Shown piece by piece: positions 1 to 14,056 of a stretch of 34,727 bases of DNA. The notes beneath the pieces were generated by a model that saw only the letters and a list, made by a program, of their open reading frames with translations, ran no database searches and was not told the origin of the DNA. Source of the stretch: Utricularia gibba (taxonomy: Eukaryota; Streptophyta; Magnoliopsida; Lamiales; Lentibulariaceae). The stretch lies in NCBI GenBank assembly GCA_002189035.1, contig NEEC01000492.1, positions 1-34,727 of the forward strand. The letters run 5' to 3'. Positions within the stretch are counted from its first letter, which is position 1. Each line of letters opens with the position of its first letter. Position numbers and translations under genes: made by a program.

Positions 1-3000
1 AAAGGAGTCAGACCGAACTTGGGTCAGAACGAAGTTCACAACGACATCACCCCCCAAAAACGACAAGCTTTTCCTTGAGAAACCATGTAGGCAGCCAATT
101 AAAACCCAACGTTAAGAAAATGCATCAAGTTTTTTGCCGAGCTACAAATGACTATGGGCCCGAGCTCGACTCGACCTCCTTCTCGATACCGTTGCCCCAC
201 GAGAGCGCCTCCTCAGATATAAAGCATGCGGTTGAGAAAACCATTTTGGGTGCTTATGACATCCTAACTTCAATAAGTGCATCACGATTTTCGTCGAGTA
301 GGACCCGATGTGGCAAAGGAGTCAGACCGAACCTTGGGTCAGAACGAAGTTCACAACGACATCACCCCAAAAACGACAAGCTTTTCCTTGAGAAACCATG
401 TAGGCAGCCAATTAAAACCCAACGTTAAGAAATGCATCAAGTTTTTTGCCGAGCTACAAATGACTATGGGCCCGAGCTCGACTCGACCCTTTCGATACCG
501 TTGCCCACGAGAGCGCCTCCTCAATATAAAGCATGCGGTTGAGAAAACCATTTTGGGTGCTCATGACATCCTAACTTCAATAAGTGCATCACGATTTTCG
601 TCGAGTAGGACCGATGTGTCAGACCGAACCTTGGGTCAGAACGAAGTTCACAACGACATCACCCGCCAAAAACGACAAGCTTTTCCTTGAGAAACCATGT
701 AGGCAGCCAATTAAAACAACGTTAAGAAATGCATCAAGTTTTTTGCCGAGCTACAAATGACTATGGGCCCGAGCTCGACTCGACCTCCTTCTCGATACCG
801 TTGCCCACGAGAGCGCCTCCTCAGATATAAAGCATGCGGTTGAGAAAACCATTTTGGGTGCTCATGACATCCTAACTTCAATAAGTGCATACGATTTCGT
901 CGAGTAGGACCCGATGTGGAAAAGGAGTCAGACCGAACCTTGGGTCAGAACGAAGTTCACAACGACATCACCCGCCCAAAAACGACAAGCTTTTCCTTGA
1001 GAAACCATGTAGGCAGCCATTAAAACCCAACGTTAAGAAATGCATCAAGTTTTTTGCCGAGCTACAAATGACTATGGGCCCGAGCTCGACTCGACGCTCG
1101 ATACCGTTGCCCACGAGAGCGCCTCCTCAGATATAAAGCATGCGGTTGAGAAAACCATTTTGGGTGCTTATGACATCCTAACTTCAATAAGTGCATCACG
1201 ATTTTCGTCGAGTAGGACCCGATGTGGCAAAGGAGTCAGACCGAACCTTGGGTCAGAACGAAGTTCACAACGACATCACCCGCCCAAAAACGACAAGCTT
1301 TTCCTTGAGAAACCATGTAGGCAGCCAATTAAAACCAACGTTAAGAAATGCATCAAGTTTTTTTGCCGAGCTACAAATGACTATGGGCCCGAGCTCGACT
1401 CGACTCCTTCTCGATACCGTTGCCCCACGAGAGCGCCTCCTCAAATATAAAGCATGCGGTTGAGAAAACCATTTTGGGTGCTATGACATCCTAACTTCAA
1501 TAAGTGCATCACGATTTTCGTCGAGTAGGACCCGATGTGGCAAAGGAGTCAGACCGAACCTTGGGTCAGAACGAAGTTCACAACGACATCACCCGCCCAA
1601 AAACGACAAGCTTTTCCTTGAGAAACCATGTAGGCAGCCAATTAAAACCCAACGTTAAGAAATGCATCAAGTTTTTTGCCGAGCTACAAATGACTATGGG
1701 CCCGAGCTCGACTCGACTCCTTCTCGATACCGTTGCCCACGAGAGCGCCTCAGATATAAAGCATGCGGTTGAGAAAACCATTTTGGGTGCTTATGACATC
1801 CTAACTTCAATAAGTGCATCACGATTTTTCGTCGAGTAGGACCGATGTGGCAAAGGAGTCAGACCGAACCTTGGGTCAGAACGAAGTTCACAACGACATC
1901 ACCCGCCCAAAAACGACAAGCTTTTCCTTGAGAAACCATGTAGGCAGCCAATTAAAACCCAACGTTAAGAAATGCATCAAGTTTTTGCCGAGCTACAAAT
2001 GACTATGGGCCCGAGCTCGACTCGACCTCCTTCTCGATACCGTTGCCCCACGAGAGCGCCTCCTCAGATATAAAGCATGCGGTTGAGAAAACCATTTTGG
2101 GTGCTTATGACATCCTAACTTCAATAAGTGCATCACGATTTTCGTCGAGTAGGACCCGATGTGGAAAGGAGTCAGACCGAACCTTGGGTCAGAACGAAGT
2201 TCACAACGACATCACCCGCCCAAAAACGACAAGCTTTTCCTTGAGAAACCATGTAGGCAGCCAATTAAAACCCAACGTTAAGAAATGCATCAAGTTTTTT
2301 GCCGAGCTACAAATGACTATGGGCCCGAGCTCGACTCGACCTCCTTCTCGATACCGTTGCCCCACGAGAGCGCCTCCTCAGATATAAAGCATGCGGTTGA
2401 GAAAACCATTTTGGGTGCTTGACATCCTAACTTCAATAAGTGCAATTTTCGTCGAGTAGGACCCGATGTGGCAAAGGAGTCAGACCGAACCTTGGGTCAG
2501 AACGAAGTTCACAACGACATCACCCCCAAAAACGACAAGCTTTTCCTTGAGAAACCATGTAGGCAGCCAATTAAAACCAACGTTAAGAAATGCATCAAGT
2601 TTTTTGCCGAGCTACAAATGACTATGGGCCCGAGCTCGACTCGACCTCCTTCTCGATACCGTTGCCCCACGAGAGCGCCTCCTCAGATATAAAGCATGCG
2701 GTTGAGAAAACCATTTTGGGTGCTCATGACATCCTAACTTCAATAAGTGCATCACGATTTTCGTCGAGTAGGACCCGATGTGGGGAGTCAGACCGAACCT
2801 TGGGTCAGAACGAAGTTCACAACGACATCACCCGCCAAAAACGACAAGCTTTTCCTTGAGAAACCATGTAGGCAGCCAATTAAAACCCAACGTTAAGAAA
2901 TGCATCAAGTTTTTTGCCGAGCTACAAATGACTATGGGCCCGAGCTCGACTCGACCTCTTCTCGATACCGTTGCCCACGAGAGCGCCTCCTCAGATATAA

Positions 3001-4624
3001 AGCATGCGGTTGAGAAAACCATTTTGGGTGCTCATGACATCCTAACTTCAATAAGTGCATCACGATTTTCGTCGAGTAGGACCCGATGTGGCAAAGGAGT
3101 CAGACCGAACCTTGGGTCAGAACGAAGTTCACAACGACATCACCCGCCCAAAAACGACAAGCTTTTCCTTGAGAAACCATGTAGGCAGCCAATTAAAACC
3201 CAACGTTAAGAAATGCATCAAGTTTTTTGCCGAGCTACAAATGACTATGGGCCCGAGCTCGACTCGACCTCCTTCTCGATACCGTTGCCACGAGAGCGCC
3301 TCCTCAGATATAAAGCATGCGGTTGAGAAAACCATTTTGGGTGCTTATGACATCCTAACTTCAATAAGTGCATCACGATTTTCGTCGAGTAGGACCCGAT
3401 GTGGCAAAGGAGTCAGACCGAACCTTGGGTCAGAACGAAGTTCACAAGACATCACCCGCCCAAAAACGACAAGCTTTTCCTTGAGAAACCATGTAGGCAG
3501 CCAATTAAAACCAACGTTAAGAAATGCATCAAGTTTTTTGCCGCTACAAATGACTATGGGCCCGAGCTCGACTCGACCTCCTTCTCGATACGTTGCCCAC
3601 GAGAGCGCCTCCTCAGATATAAAGCATGCGGTTGAGAAAACCATTTTGGGTGCTTATGACATCCTAACTTCAATAAGTGCATCACGATTTTCGTCGAGTA
3701 GGACCCGATGTGGCAAAGGAGTCAGACCGACCTTGGGTCAGAACGAAGTTCACAACGACATCACCCGCCAAAAAACGACAAGCTTTTCCTTGAGAAACCA
3801 TGTAGGCCCAATTAAAACCCAACGTTAAGAAATGCATCAAGTTTTTTGCCGAGCTACAAATGACTATGGCCCGAGCTCGACTCGACCTCCTTCTCGATAC
3901 CGTTGCCCACGAGAGCGCCTCCTCAGATATAAAGCATGCGGTTGAGAAAACCATTTTGGGTGCTTATGACATCCTAACTTCAATAAGTGCATCACGATTT
4001 TCGTCGAGTAGGACCCGATGTGGAAAGGAGTCAGACCGAACTTGGTCAGAACGAAGTGACATCACCCCAAAACGACAAGCTTTTCCTTGAGAAACCATGT
4101 AGGCAGCCAATTAAAACCCAACGTTAAGAAATGCATCAAGTTTTTTGCCGAGCCAAATGACTATGGCCCGAGCTCGACTCGACCTCCTTCTCGATACCGT
4201 TGCCCACGAGAGCGCCTCCTCAGATATAAGCATGCGGTTGAGAAAACCATTTTGGGTGCTCATGACATCCTAACTTCAATAAGTGCATCACGATTTTCGT
4301 CGAGTAGGACCAAAGGAGTCAGACCGAACCTTGGGTCAGAACGAAGTTCACAACGACATCACCCGCCAAAAAACGACAAGCTTTTCCTTGAGAAACCATG
4401 TAGGCAGCCAATTAAAACCCAACGTTAAGAAATGCATCAAGTTTTTTGCCGAGCTACAAATGACTATGGGCCCGAGCTCGACTCGACCTCCTTCTCGATA
4501 CCGTTGCCCCACGAGAGCGCCTCTCAATATAAAGCATGCGGTTGAGAAAACCATTTTGGGTGCTCATGACATCCTAACTTCAATAAGTGCATCACGATTT
4601 TCGTCGAGTAGGACCCGATGTGGC

Positions 4625-4911
4625 AAAGGAGTCAGATTGGGTCAGAACGAAGTTCACAACGACATCACCGCCAAAAACGACAAGCTTTTCCTTGAGAAAC
4701 ATGTAGGCAGCCATTAAAACAACGTTAAGAAATGCATCAAGTTTTTTGCCGAGCTACAAATGACTATGGGCCCGAGCTCGACTCGACCTCCTTCTCGATA
4801 CGTTGCCCACGAGAGCGCCTGCATGCGGTTGAGAAAACCATTTTGGGTGCTCATGACATCCTAACTTCAATAAGTGCATCACGATTTTCGTCGAGTAGGA
4901 CCCGATGTGGC
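4625..4911. repeat. Monomer M16 with the 13-bp deletion that removes TATAAA
   Basis: The sequence reads GAGCGCCTGCATGCGG at about 4,813-4,828. It lacks the 13 bp CCTCAGATATAAA that normally precede GCATGC. The identical deletion is found in M47 at about 14,254-14,269. The unit start also has a partial 10-bp block (GTCAGATTGGG). Confidence 0.85.
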
Positions 4912-5521
4912 AAAGGAGTCAGACCGAACCTTGGGTCAGAACGAAGTTCACAACGACATCACCCGCCAAAAACGACAAGCTTTTCCTTGAGAAACATGTA
5001 GGCAGCCATTAAAACCCAACGTTAAGAAATGCATCAAGTTTTTTGCCGAGCCAAAATGACTATGGGCCGAGCTCGACTCGACCTCCTTCGATACCGTTGC
5101 CCCACGAGAGCGCCTCCTCAATATAAAGCATGCGGTTGAGAAAACCATTTTGGGTGCTTATGACATCCTAACTTCAATAAGTGCATCACGATTTTCGTCG
5201 AGTAGGACCCGATAAAGGAGTCAGACCGAACCTTGGGTCAGAACGAAGTTCACAACGACATCACCCCCCAAAAACGACAAGCTTTTCCTTGAGAAACCAT
5301 GTAGGCAGCCAATTAAAACCAACGTTAAGAAATGCATCAAGTTTTTTGCCGAGCTACAAATGACTATGGCCCGAGCTCGACTCGACCTCCTTCTCGATAC
5401 GTTGCCCCACGAGAGCGCTCTCAAATATAAAGCATGCGGTTGAGAAAACCATTTTGGTGCTCATGACATCCTAACTTCAATAAGTGCATCACGATTTTCG
5501 TCGAGTAGGACCCGATGTGGC

Positions 5522-5814
5522 AAAGGAGTCAGACCGAACCTTGGTCAGAACGAAGTTCACAACGACATCACCCGCCCAAAAACGACAAGCTTTTCCTTGA
5601 GAAACATGTAGGCAGCCAATTACAACGTTAAGAAATGCATCAAGTTTTTTGCCGAGCTACAAATGACTATGGCCCGAGCTCGACTCGACCTCCTTCTCGA
5701 TACCGTTGCCCCACGAGAGCGCCTCAAATATAAAGCATGCGGTTGAGAAAACCGGTGGACATCCTAACTTCAATAAGTGCATCACGATTTTCGTCGAGTA
5801 GGACCCGATGTGGC
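5522..5814. repeat. Monomer M19 with an internal deletion in subunit B
   Basis: At about 5,749-5,762 the sequence reads GAAAACCGGTGGACATCC. The expected ATTTTG and CTCAT segments on either side of GGTG are both missing, which removes the GCTC/GCTT diagnostic site. It is a single-copy variant; two nearby deletions explain it. Confidence 0.8.
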
Positions 5815-8800
5815 AAAGGAGTCAGACCGAACTTGGGTCAGAACGAAGTTCACAACGACATCACCCGCCCAAAAACGACAAGCTTTTCCTTGAGAAACAT
5901 GTAGGCAGCCATTAAAACCCAACGTTAAAAATGCATCAAGTTTTTTGCGAGCTACAAATGACTATGGGCCCGAGCTCGACTCGACCTCCTTCTCGATACC
6001 GTTGCCCACGAGAGCGCCTCCTCAGATATAAAGCATGCGGTTGAGAAAACCATTTTGGGTGCTTATGACATCCTAACTTCAATAAGTGCATCACGATTTT
6101 CGTCGAGTAGGACCCGATGTGGCAAAGGAGTCAGACCGAACCTTGGGTCAGAACGAAGTTCACAACGACATCACCCCCCAAAAACGACAAGCTTTTCCTT
6201 GAGAAACCATGTAGGCAGCCAATTAAAACCCAACGTTAAGAAATGCATCAAGTTTTTTGCCGAGCTACAAATGACTATGGCCCGAGCTCGACTCGACCTC
6301 CTTCTCGATACCGTTGCCCCACGAGAGCGCCTCCTCAGATATAAAGCATGCGGTTGAGAAAACCATTTTGGGTGCTCATGACATCCTAACTTCAATAAGT
6401 GCATCACGATTTCGTCGAGTAGGACCTAAAGGAGTCAGACCGAACCTTGGGTCAGAACGAAGTTCACAACGACATCACCCGCCAAAAACGACAAGCTTTC
6501 CTTGAGAAACCATGTAGGCAGCCAATTAAAACCAACGTTAAGAATGCATCAAGTTTTTGCCGAGCTACAAATGACTATGGGCCCGAGCTCGACTCGACCT
6601 CCTTCTCGATACCGTTGCCCACGAGAGCGCCTCCTCAGATATAAAGCATGCGGTTGAGAAAACCATTTTGGGTGCTTATGACATCCTAACTTCAATAAGT
6701 GCATCACGATTTTCGTCGAGTAGGACCCGATGTGGAAAAAGGAGTCAGACCGAACCTTGGGTCAGAACGAAGTTCACAACGACATCACCCGCCCAAAAAC
6801 GACAAGCTTTTCCTTGAGAAACCATGTAGGCAGCCAATTAAAACCCAACGTTAAGAAATGCATCAAGTTTTTTGCCGAGCTACAAATGACTATGGGCCCG
6901 AGCTCGACTCGACCTCTTCTCGATACCGTTGCCCCACGAGAGCGCCTCAGATATAAAGCATGCGGTTGAGAAAACCATTTTGGGTGCTTATGACATCCTA
7001 ACTTCAATAAGTGCATCACGATTTTCGTCGAGTAGGACCCGATGTGGAAAAGGAGTCAGACCGAACTTGGGTCAGAACGAAGTTCACAACGACATCACCC
7101 GCCCAAAAACGACAAGCTTTTCCTTGAGAAACCATGTAGGCAGCCAATTAAAACCCAACGTTAAGAAATGCATCAAGTTTTTTGCCGAGCTACAAATGAC
7201 TATGGGCCGAGCTCGACTCGACCCTGCTCGATACCGTTGCCCCACGAGAGCGCCTCCTCAGATATAAAGCATGCGGTTGAGAAAACCATTTTGGGTGCTC
7301 ATGACATCCTAACTTCAATAAGTGCATCACGATTTTCGTCGAGTAGGACCCGATGTGGCAAAGGAGTCAGACCGAACTTGGGTCAGAACGAAGTTCACAA
7401 CGACATCACCGCCCAAAAACGACAAGCTTTTCCTTGAGAAACCATGTAGGCAGCCAATTAAAACCCAACGTTAAGAAATGCATCAAGTTTTTTGCCGAGC
7501 TACAAATGACTATGGGCCCGAGCTCGACTCGACCTCCTTCTCGATACCGTTGCCCAGAGAGCGCCTCCTCAATATAAAGCATGCGGTTGAGAAAACCATT
7601 TTGGGTGCTCATGACATCCTAACTTCAATAAGTGCATCACGATTTTCGTCGAGTAGGACCCGATGTGGAAAAAGGAGTCAGACCGAACCTTGGGTCAGAA
7701 CGAAGTTCACAACGACATCACCCGCCAAAAACGACAAGCTTTTCCTTGAGAAACCATGTAGGCAGCCAATTAAAACCCAACGTTAAGAAAATGCATCAAG
7801 TTTTTTGCCGAGCTACAAATGACTATGGGCCCGAGCTCGACTCGACCTCCTTCTCGATACCGTTGCCCACGAGAGCGCCTCCTCAGATATAAAGCATGCG
7901 GTTGAGAAAACCATTTTGGGTGCTTATGACATCCTAACTTCAATAAGTGCATCACGATTTTCGTCGAGTAGGACCCGATGTGGCAAAGGAGTCAGACCGA
8001 ACCTTGGGTCAGAACGAAGTTCACAACGACATCACCGCCCAAAAACGACAAGCTTTTCCTTGAGAAACCATGTAGGCAGCCAATTAAAACCCAACGTTAA
8101 GAAATGCATCAAGTTTTTTGCCGAGCCACAAATGACTATGGGAGCTCGACTCGACCCTTCTCGATACCGTTGCCCCACGAGAGCGCCTTATCAATATAAA
8201 GCATGCGGTTGAGAAAACCATTTTGGGTGCTCATGACATCCTAACTTCAATAAGTGCATCACGATTTTCGTCGAGTAGGACCCGATGTGGCAAAGGAGTC
8301 AGACCGAACCTTGGGTCAGAACGAAGTTCACAACGACATCACCGCCCAAAAACGACAAGCTTTTCCTTGAGAAACCATGTAGGCAGCCAATTAAAACCCA
8401 ACGTTAAGAAATGCATCAAGTTTTTTGCCGAGCCACAAATGACTATGGGCCGAGCTCGACTCGACCTGCTCGATACCGTTGCCCCACGAGAGCGCCTCCT
8501 CAATATAAAGCATGCGGTTGAGAAAACCATTTTGGGTGCTCATGACATCCTAACTTCAATAAGTGCATCACGATTTTCGTCGAGTAGGACCCGATGTGGC
8601 AAAGGAGTCAGACCTTGGGTCAGAACGAAGTTCACAACGACATCACCCGCCCAAAAAACGACAAGCTTTTCCTTGAGAAACCATGTAGGCAGCCAATTAA
8701 AACCCAACGTTAAGAAATGCATCAAGTTTTTTGCCGAGCTACAAATGACTATGGGCCCGAGCTCGACTCGACCTCCTTCTCGATACCGTTGCCCCACGAG

Positions 8801-11681
8801 AGCGCCTCTCAATATAAAGCATGCGGTTGAGAAAACCATTTTGGGTGCTCATGACATCCTAACTTCAATAAGTGCATCACGATTTTCGTCGAGTAGGACC
8901 GATGTGGAAAGGAGTCAGACCGACCTTGGGTCAGAACGAAGTTCACAACGACATCACCGCCCAAAACGACAAGCTTTTCCTTGAGAAACCATGTAGGCAG
9001 CCAATTAAAACCCAACGTTAAGAAATGCATCAAGTTTTTTGCCGAGCTACAAATGACTATGGGCCCGAGCTCGACTCGACCTCCTTCTCGATACCGTTGC
9101 CCACGAGAGCGCCTCCTCAGAATAAAGCATGCGGTTGAGAAAACCATTTTGGGTGCTTATGACATCCTAACTTCAATAAGTGCATCAGATTTCGTCGAGT
9201 AGGACCCGATGTGGAAAAGGAGTCAGACCGAACCTTGGGTCAGAACGAAGTTCACAACGACATCACCCGCAAAAAACGACAAGCTTTTCCTTGAGAAACC
9301 ATGTAGGCAGCCAATTAAAACCCAACGTTAAAAATGCATCAAGTTTTTTGCCGAGCCAAATGACTATGGGCCGAGCTCGACTCGACCTCCTTCTCGATAC
9401 CGTTGCCCCACGAGAGCGCCTCCTCAATATAAAGCATGCGGTTGAGAAAACCATTTTGGGTGCTCATGATCCTAACTTCAATAAGTGCATCACGATTTTC
9501 GTCGAGTAGGACCCGATGTGGAAAAAGGAGTCAGACCGAACCTTGGGTCAGAACGAAGTTCACAACGACATCACCCGCCCAAAAACGACAAGCTTTTCCT
9601 TGAGAAACCATGTAGGCAGCCAATTAAAACCCAACGTTAAGAAATGCATCAAGTTTTTTGCCGAGCTACAAATGACTATGGGCCCGAGCTCGACTCGACC
9701 TCTGCTCGATACCGTTGCCCCACGAGAGCGCCTCCTCAATATAAAGCATGCGGTTGAGAAAACCATTTTGGGTGCTCATGACATCCTAACTTCAATAAGT
9801 GCATCACGATTTTCGTCGAGTAGGACCCGATGTGGCAAAGGAGTCAGGAACTTGGTCAGAACGAAGTTCACAACGACATCACCCGCCAAAACGACAAGCT
9901 TTTCCTTGAGAAACCATGTAGGCAGCCAATTAAAACCAACGTTAAGAAATGCATCAAGTTTTTTGCCGAGCTACAAATGACTATGGGCCCGAGCTCGACT
10001 CGACCTCCTTCTCGATACCGTTGCCGAGCGCCTCCTCAGATATAAAGCATGCGGTTGAGAAAACCATTTGGGTGCTTATGACATCCTAACTTCAATAAGT
10101 GCATCACGATTTTCGTCGAGTAGGACCCGATGTGGCAAAGGAGTCAGACCGAACCTTGGTCAGAACGAAGTTCACACGACATCACCCGCCCAAAAACGAC
10201 AAGCTTTTCCTTGAGAAACCATGTAGGCAGCCAATTAAAACCCAACGTTAAGAAATGCATCAAGTTTTTTGCCGAGCTACAAATGACTATGGGCCCGAGC
10301 TCGACTCGACCTCCTGCTCGATACCGTTGCCCCACAGAGCGCCTCCTCAAATATAAAGCATGCGGTTGAGAAAACCATTTTGGGTGCTCATGACATCCTA
10401 ACTTCAATAAGTGCATCACGATTTTCGTCGAGTAGGACCCGATGTGGCAAAAGGAGTCAGACCGAACCTTGGGTCAGAACGAAGTTCACAACGACATCAC
10501 CCGCCCAAAAACGACAAGCTTTTCCTTGAGAAACCATGTAGGCAGCCAATTAAAACCCAACGTTAAGAAATGCATCAAGTTTTTTGCCGAGCCACAAATG
10601 ACTATGGGCCCGAGCTCGACTCGACCCTTCTCGATACCGTTGCCCACGAGAGCGCCTCCTCAAATATAAAGCATGCGGTTGAGAAAACCATTTTGGGTGC
10701 TCATGACATCCTAACTTCAATAAGTGCATCACGATTTTCGTCGAGTAGGACCCGATGTGGCAAAAGGAGTCAGACCGAACCTTGGGTCAGAAGAGTTCAC
10801 AACGACATCACCCGCCCAAACGACAAGCTTTTCCTTGAGAAACCATGTAGGCAGCCAATTAAAACCCAACGTTAAGAAATGCATCAAGTTTTTTGCCGAG
10901 CTACAAATGACTATGGGCCCGAGCTCGACTCGACCTCCTCTCGATACCGTTGCCCACGAGAGCGCCTCTCAGATATAAAGCATGCGGTTGAGAAAACCAT
11001 TTTGGGTGCTCATGACATCCTAACTTCAATAAGTGCATCACGATTTTCGTCGAGTAGGACCCGATGTGGCAAAGGAGTCAGACCGAACCTTGGGTCAGAA
11101 CGAAGTTCACAACGACATCACCGCCCAAAAACGACAAGCTTTTCCTTGAGAAACCATGTAGGCAGCCAATTAAAACCCAACGTTAAGAAATGCATCAAGT
11201 TTTTTGCCGAGCTACAAATGACTATGGGCCGAGCTCGACTCGACTCCTTCTCGATACCGTTGCCCCACGAGAGCGCCTCCTCAGATATAAAGCATGCGGT
11301 TGAGAAAACCATTTTGGTGCTCATGACATCCTAACTTCAATAAGTGCATCACGATTTTCGTCGAGTAGGACCCGATGTGGCAAAGGAGTCAGACCGAACC
11401 TTGGGTCAGAACGAAGTTCACAACGACATCACCCGCCCAAAAACGACAAGCTTTTCCTTGAGAAACCATGTAGGCAGCCAATTAAAACCCAACGTTAAGA
11501 AATGCATCAAGTTTTTTGCCGAGCTACAAATGACTATGGGCCCGAGCTCGACTCGACCTCCTTCTCGATACCGTTGCCCCACGAGAGCGCCTCCTCAGAT
11601 ATAAAGCATGCGGTTGAGAAAACCATTTTGAAATGACAAACAGTGCATCACGATTTTCGTCGAGTAGGACCCGATGTGGCA
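5815..11681. repeat. Domain I, second part: monomers M20-M38, all long type
   Basis: Unit starts: 5815, 6124, 6428, 6738, 7049, 7360, 7671, 7985, 8292, 8601, 8908, 9216, 9524, 9837, 10137, 10450, 10763, 11071, 11382. The 10-bp block is present in whole or part in every unit, and every readable diagnostic site is GTGCATCAC. GAGCCACAA first appears here (units 7985, 8292, 10450). GTGGAAA.. starts recur (6738, 7049, 7671, 8908, 9216, 9524). A linked variant pair, TGCTCG for TTCTCG with CAATATA/CAAATATA, occurs in units 8292, 9524 and 10137. The block ends with the disrupted segment at about 11,630. Confidence 0.95.
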
Positions 11682-11964
11682 AAAGGAAACCTTGGGTCAG
11701 AACGAAGTTCACAACGACATCACCCGCCCAAACGACAAGCTTTTCCTTGAGAAACCATGTAGGCAGCCATTAAAACCCAACGTTAAGAAATGCATCAAGT
11801 TTTTTGCCGAACAAATGACTATGGCCCGAGCTCGACTCGACCTCCATACCGTTGCCCCGAGAGCGCCCAAATATAAAGCATGCGGTTGAGAAAACCATTT
11901 GGGTGCTCATGACATCCTAACTTCAATAAGTGCATCACGATTTTCGTCGAGTAGGACCGATGGC

Positions 11965-12233
11965 AAAGGAGTTTGGGTCAGAACGAAGTTCACAACGACA
12001 TTTTTCCTTGAGAAACCATGTAGGCAGCCAATTAAAACCCAACGTTAAGAATGCATCAGTTTTTTGCGAGCTGACTATGGGCCCGAGCTCGACTCGACCT
12101 CCTCTCGATACCGTTGCCCCACGAGAGCGCTCCTCAGATATAAAGCATGCGGTTGAGAAAACCATTTTGGGTGCTCATGACATCCTAACTTCAATAAGTG
12201 CACACGATTTCGTCGAGTAGGACCCGATGTGGC
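11965..12233. repeat. Shortest monomer M40 (about 269 bp), HindIII site lost
   Basis: This unit carries several deletions. CACAACGACATTTTTCCTTGAG-like sequence at about 11,992 shows that roughly 20 bp including AAGCTT has been removed. GAGTTTGGG at the start shows a partial loss of the 10-bp block. GCGAGCTGACTATGG shows loss around GAGCTACAAATGAC. It is the only unit in which I found no HindIII site. It sits directly beside the domain I/II border. Confidence 0.85.
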
Positions 12234-14056
12234 AAAGGAGTCAGACGAACCTTGGGTCAGAACGAAGTTCACAACGACATCACCGCCCAAAAACGACAAG
12301 CTTTTCCTTGAGAAACCATGTAGGCAGCCAATTAAAACCCAACGTTAAGAAATGCATCAAGTTTTTGCCGAGCTACAAATGACTATGGCCGAGCTCGACT
12401 CGACCTCCTTTCGATACCGTTGCCCCACGAGAGCGCTCCTCAATAAAAGCATGCGGTTGAGAAAACCATTTGGGTGCTTATGAATCCTAACTTCAATAAG
12501 TGCATCACGATTTTCGTCGAGTAGGACCCGATGTGGCAAAGGAGTCAGACCGAACCTTGGGTCAGAACGAAGTTCACAACGACATCACCCGCCCAAAAAC
12601 GACAAGCTTTTCCTTGAGAAACCATGTAGGCAGCCAATTAAAACCCAACGTTAAGAAATGCATCAAGTTTTTTGCCGAGCACAAATGACTATGGGCCCGA
12701 GCTCGACTCGACCTCCTCGATACCGTTGCCCACGAGAGCGCCTCCTCAGATATAAAGCATGCGGTTGAGAAAACCATTTTGGGTGCTCATGACATCCTAA
12801 CTTCAATAAGTGCATCACGATTTCGTCGAGTAGGACCCGATGTGGCAAAGGAGTCAGACCGAACCTTGGGTCAGAACGAAGTTCACAACGACATCACCCG
12901 CCAAAAACGACAAGCTTTTCCTTGAGAAACCATGTAGGCAGCCAATTAAAACCCAACGTTAAGAATGCATCAAGTTTTTTGCCGAGCCACAATGACTATG
13001 GCCCGAGCTCGACTCGACCTCCTTCTCGATACCGTTGCCCCACGAGAGCGCTCCTCAGATATAAAGCATGCGGTTGAGAAAACCATTTTGGGTGCTCATG
13101 ACATCCTAACTTCAATAAGTGCAGCACGATTTCGTCGAGTAGACCCGATGTGGAAACCTTGGGTCAGAACGAAGTTCAACGACATCACCCGCCAAAACGA
13201 CAAGCTTTTCCTTGAGAACCATGTAGGCAGCCAATTAAAACCCAACGTTAAGAAATGCATCAAGTTTTTTGCCGACAAATGACTATGGGCCCGAGCTCGA
13301 CTCGACCCTGCTCGATACCGTTGCCCCACGAGAGCGCCTATCAAATATAAAGCATGCGGTTGAGAAAACCATTTTGGGTGCTCATGACATCCTAACTTCA
13401 ATAAGTGCATCACGATTTTCGTCGAGTAGGACCCGATGTGGCAAAGGAGTCAGACCGAACCTTGGTCAGAACGAAGTTCACAACGACATCACCCGCCCAA
13501 AAACGACAAGCTTTTCCTTGAGAAACCATGTAGGCAGCCAATTAAAACCAACGTTAAGAAATGCATCAAGTTTTTTGCCGAGCCAAATGACTATGGGCCC
13601 GAGCTCGACTCGACCTCCTTCTCGATACCGTTGCCCCACGAGAGCGCCTCCTCAATATAAAGCATGCGGTTGAGAAAACCATTTTGGGTGCTCATGACAT
13701 CCTAACTTCAATAAGTGCATCACGATTTTCGTCGAGTAGGACCGATGTGGCAAAAGGAACCTTGGGTCAGAACGAAGTTCACAACGACATCACCCGCCAA
13801 AAAACGACAAGCTTTTCCTTGAGAAACCATGTAGGCAGCCAATTAAAACCCAACGTTAAGAAATGCATCAAGTTTTTTGCCGAGCCACAAATGACTATGG
13901 GCCCGAGCTCGACTCGACCTCCTCTCGATACCGTTGCCCCACGAGAGCGCCTCCTCAGATATAAAGCATGCGGTTGAGAAAACATTTTGGGTGCTCATGA
14001 CATCCTAACTTCAATAAGTGCATCACGATTTTTCGTCGAGTAGGACCCGATGTGGC

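Larger units (their letters stand above)
1..5814. repeat. Domain I, first part: monomers M1-M19, all long type
   Basis: Unit starts: 1, 315, 618 (truncated), 921, 1229, 1542, 1852, 2165, 2473, 2783 (truncated), 3093, 3406, 3715, 4024, 4312, 4625, 4912, 5214, 5522. No short unit and no GTGCAGCAC allele occurs. GCTTATGAC is common. Variants typical of the left side include GTGGAAAGG for GTGGCAAAGG (units 921, 2165, 4024) and CAATATA or CAAATATA for CAGATATA (units 315, 1229, 4312, 4912, 5214, 5522). Small deletions are frequent: loss of GCAAAGGAG at about 618, of CAAA at about 2783, and of CCGATGTGG at about 4311. Confidence 0.95.

Noticed and set aside
3055-3828. A 257-codon open frame, the longest in the window, and many of 60-160 codons on both strands
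   Set aside because: They are the satellite read in arbitrary frames. The long unit is 315 bp (a multiple of three), so frames can carry across units, and small indels let them slip past stops. Every frame of the consensus still has a stop. The frames start and end at random phases, and the indels between copies show no bias toward multiples of three.
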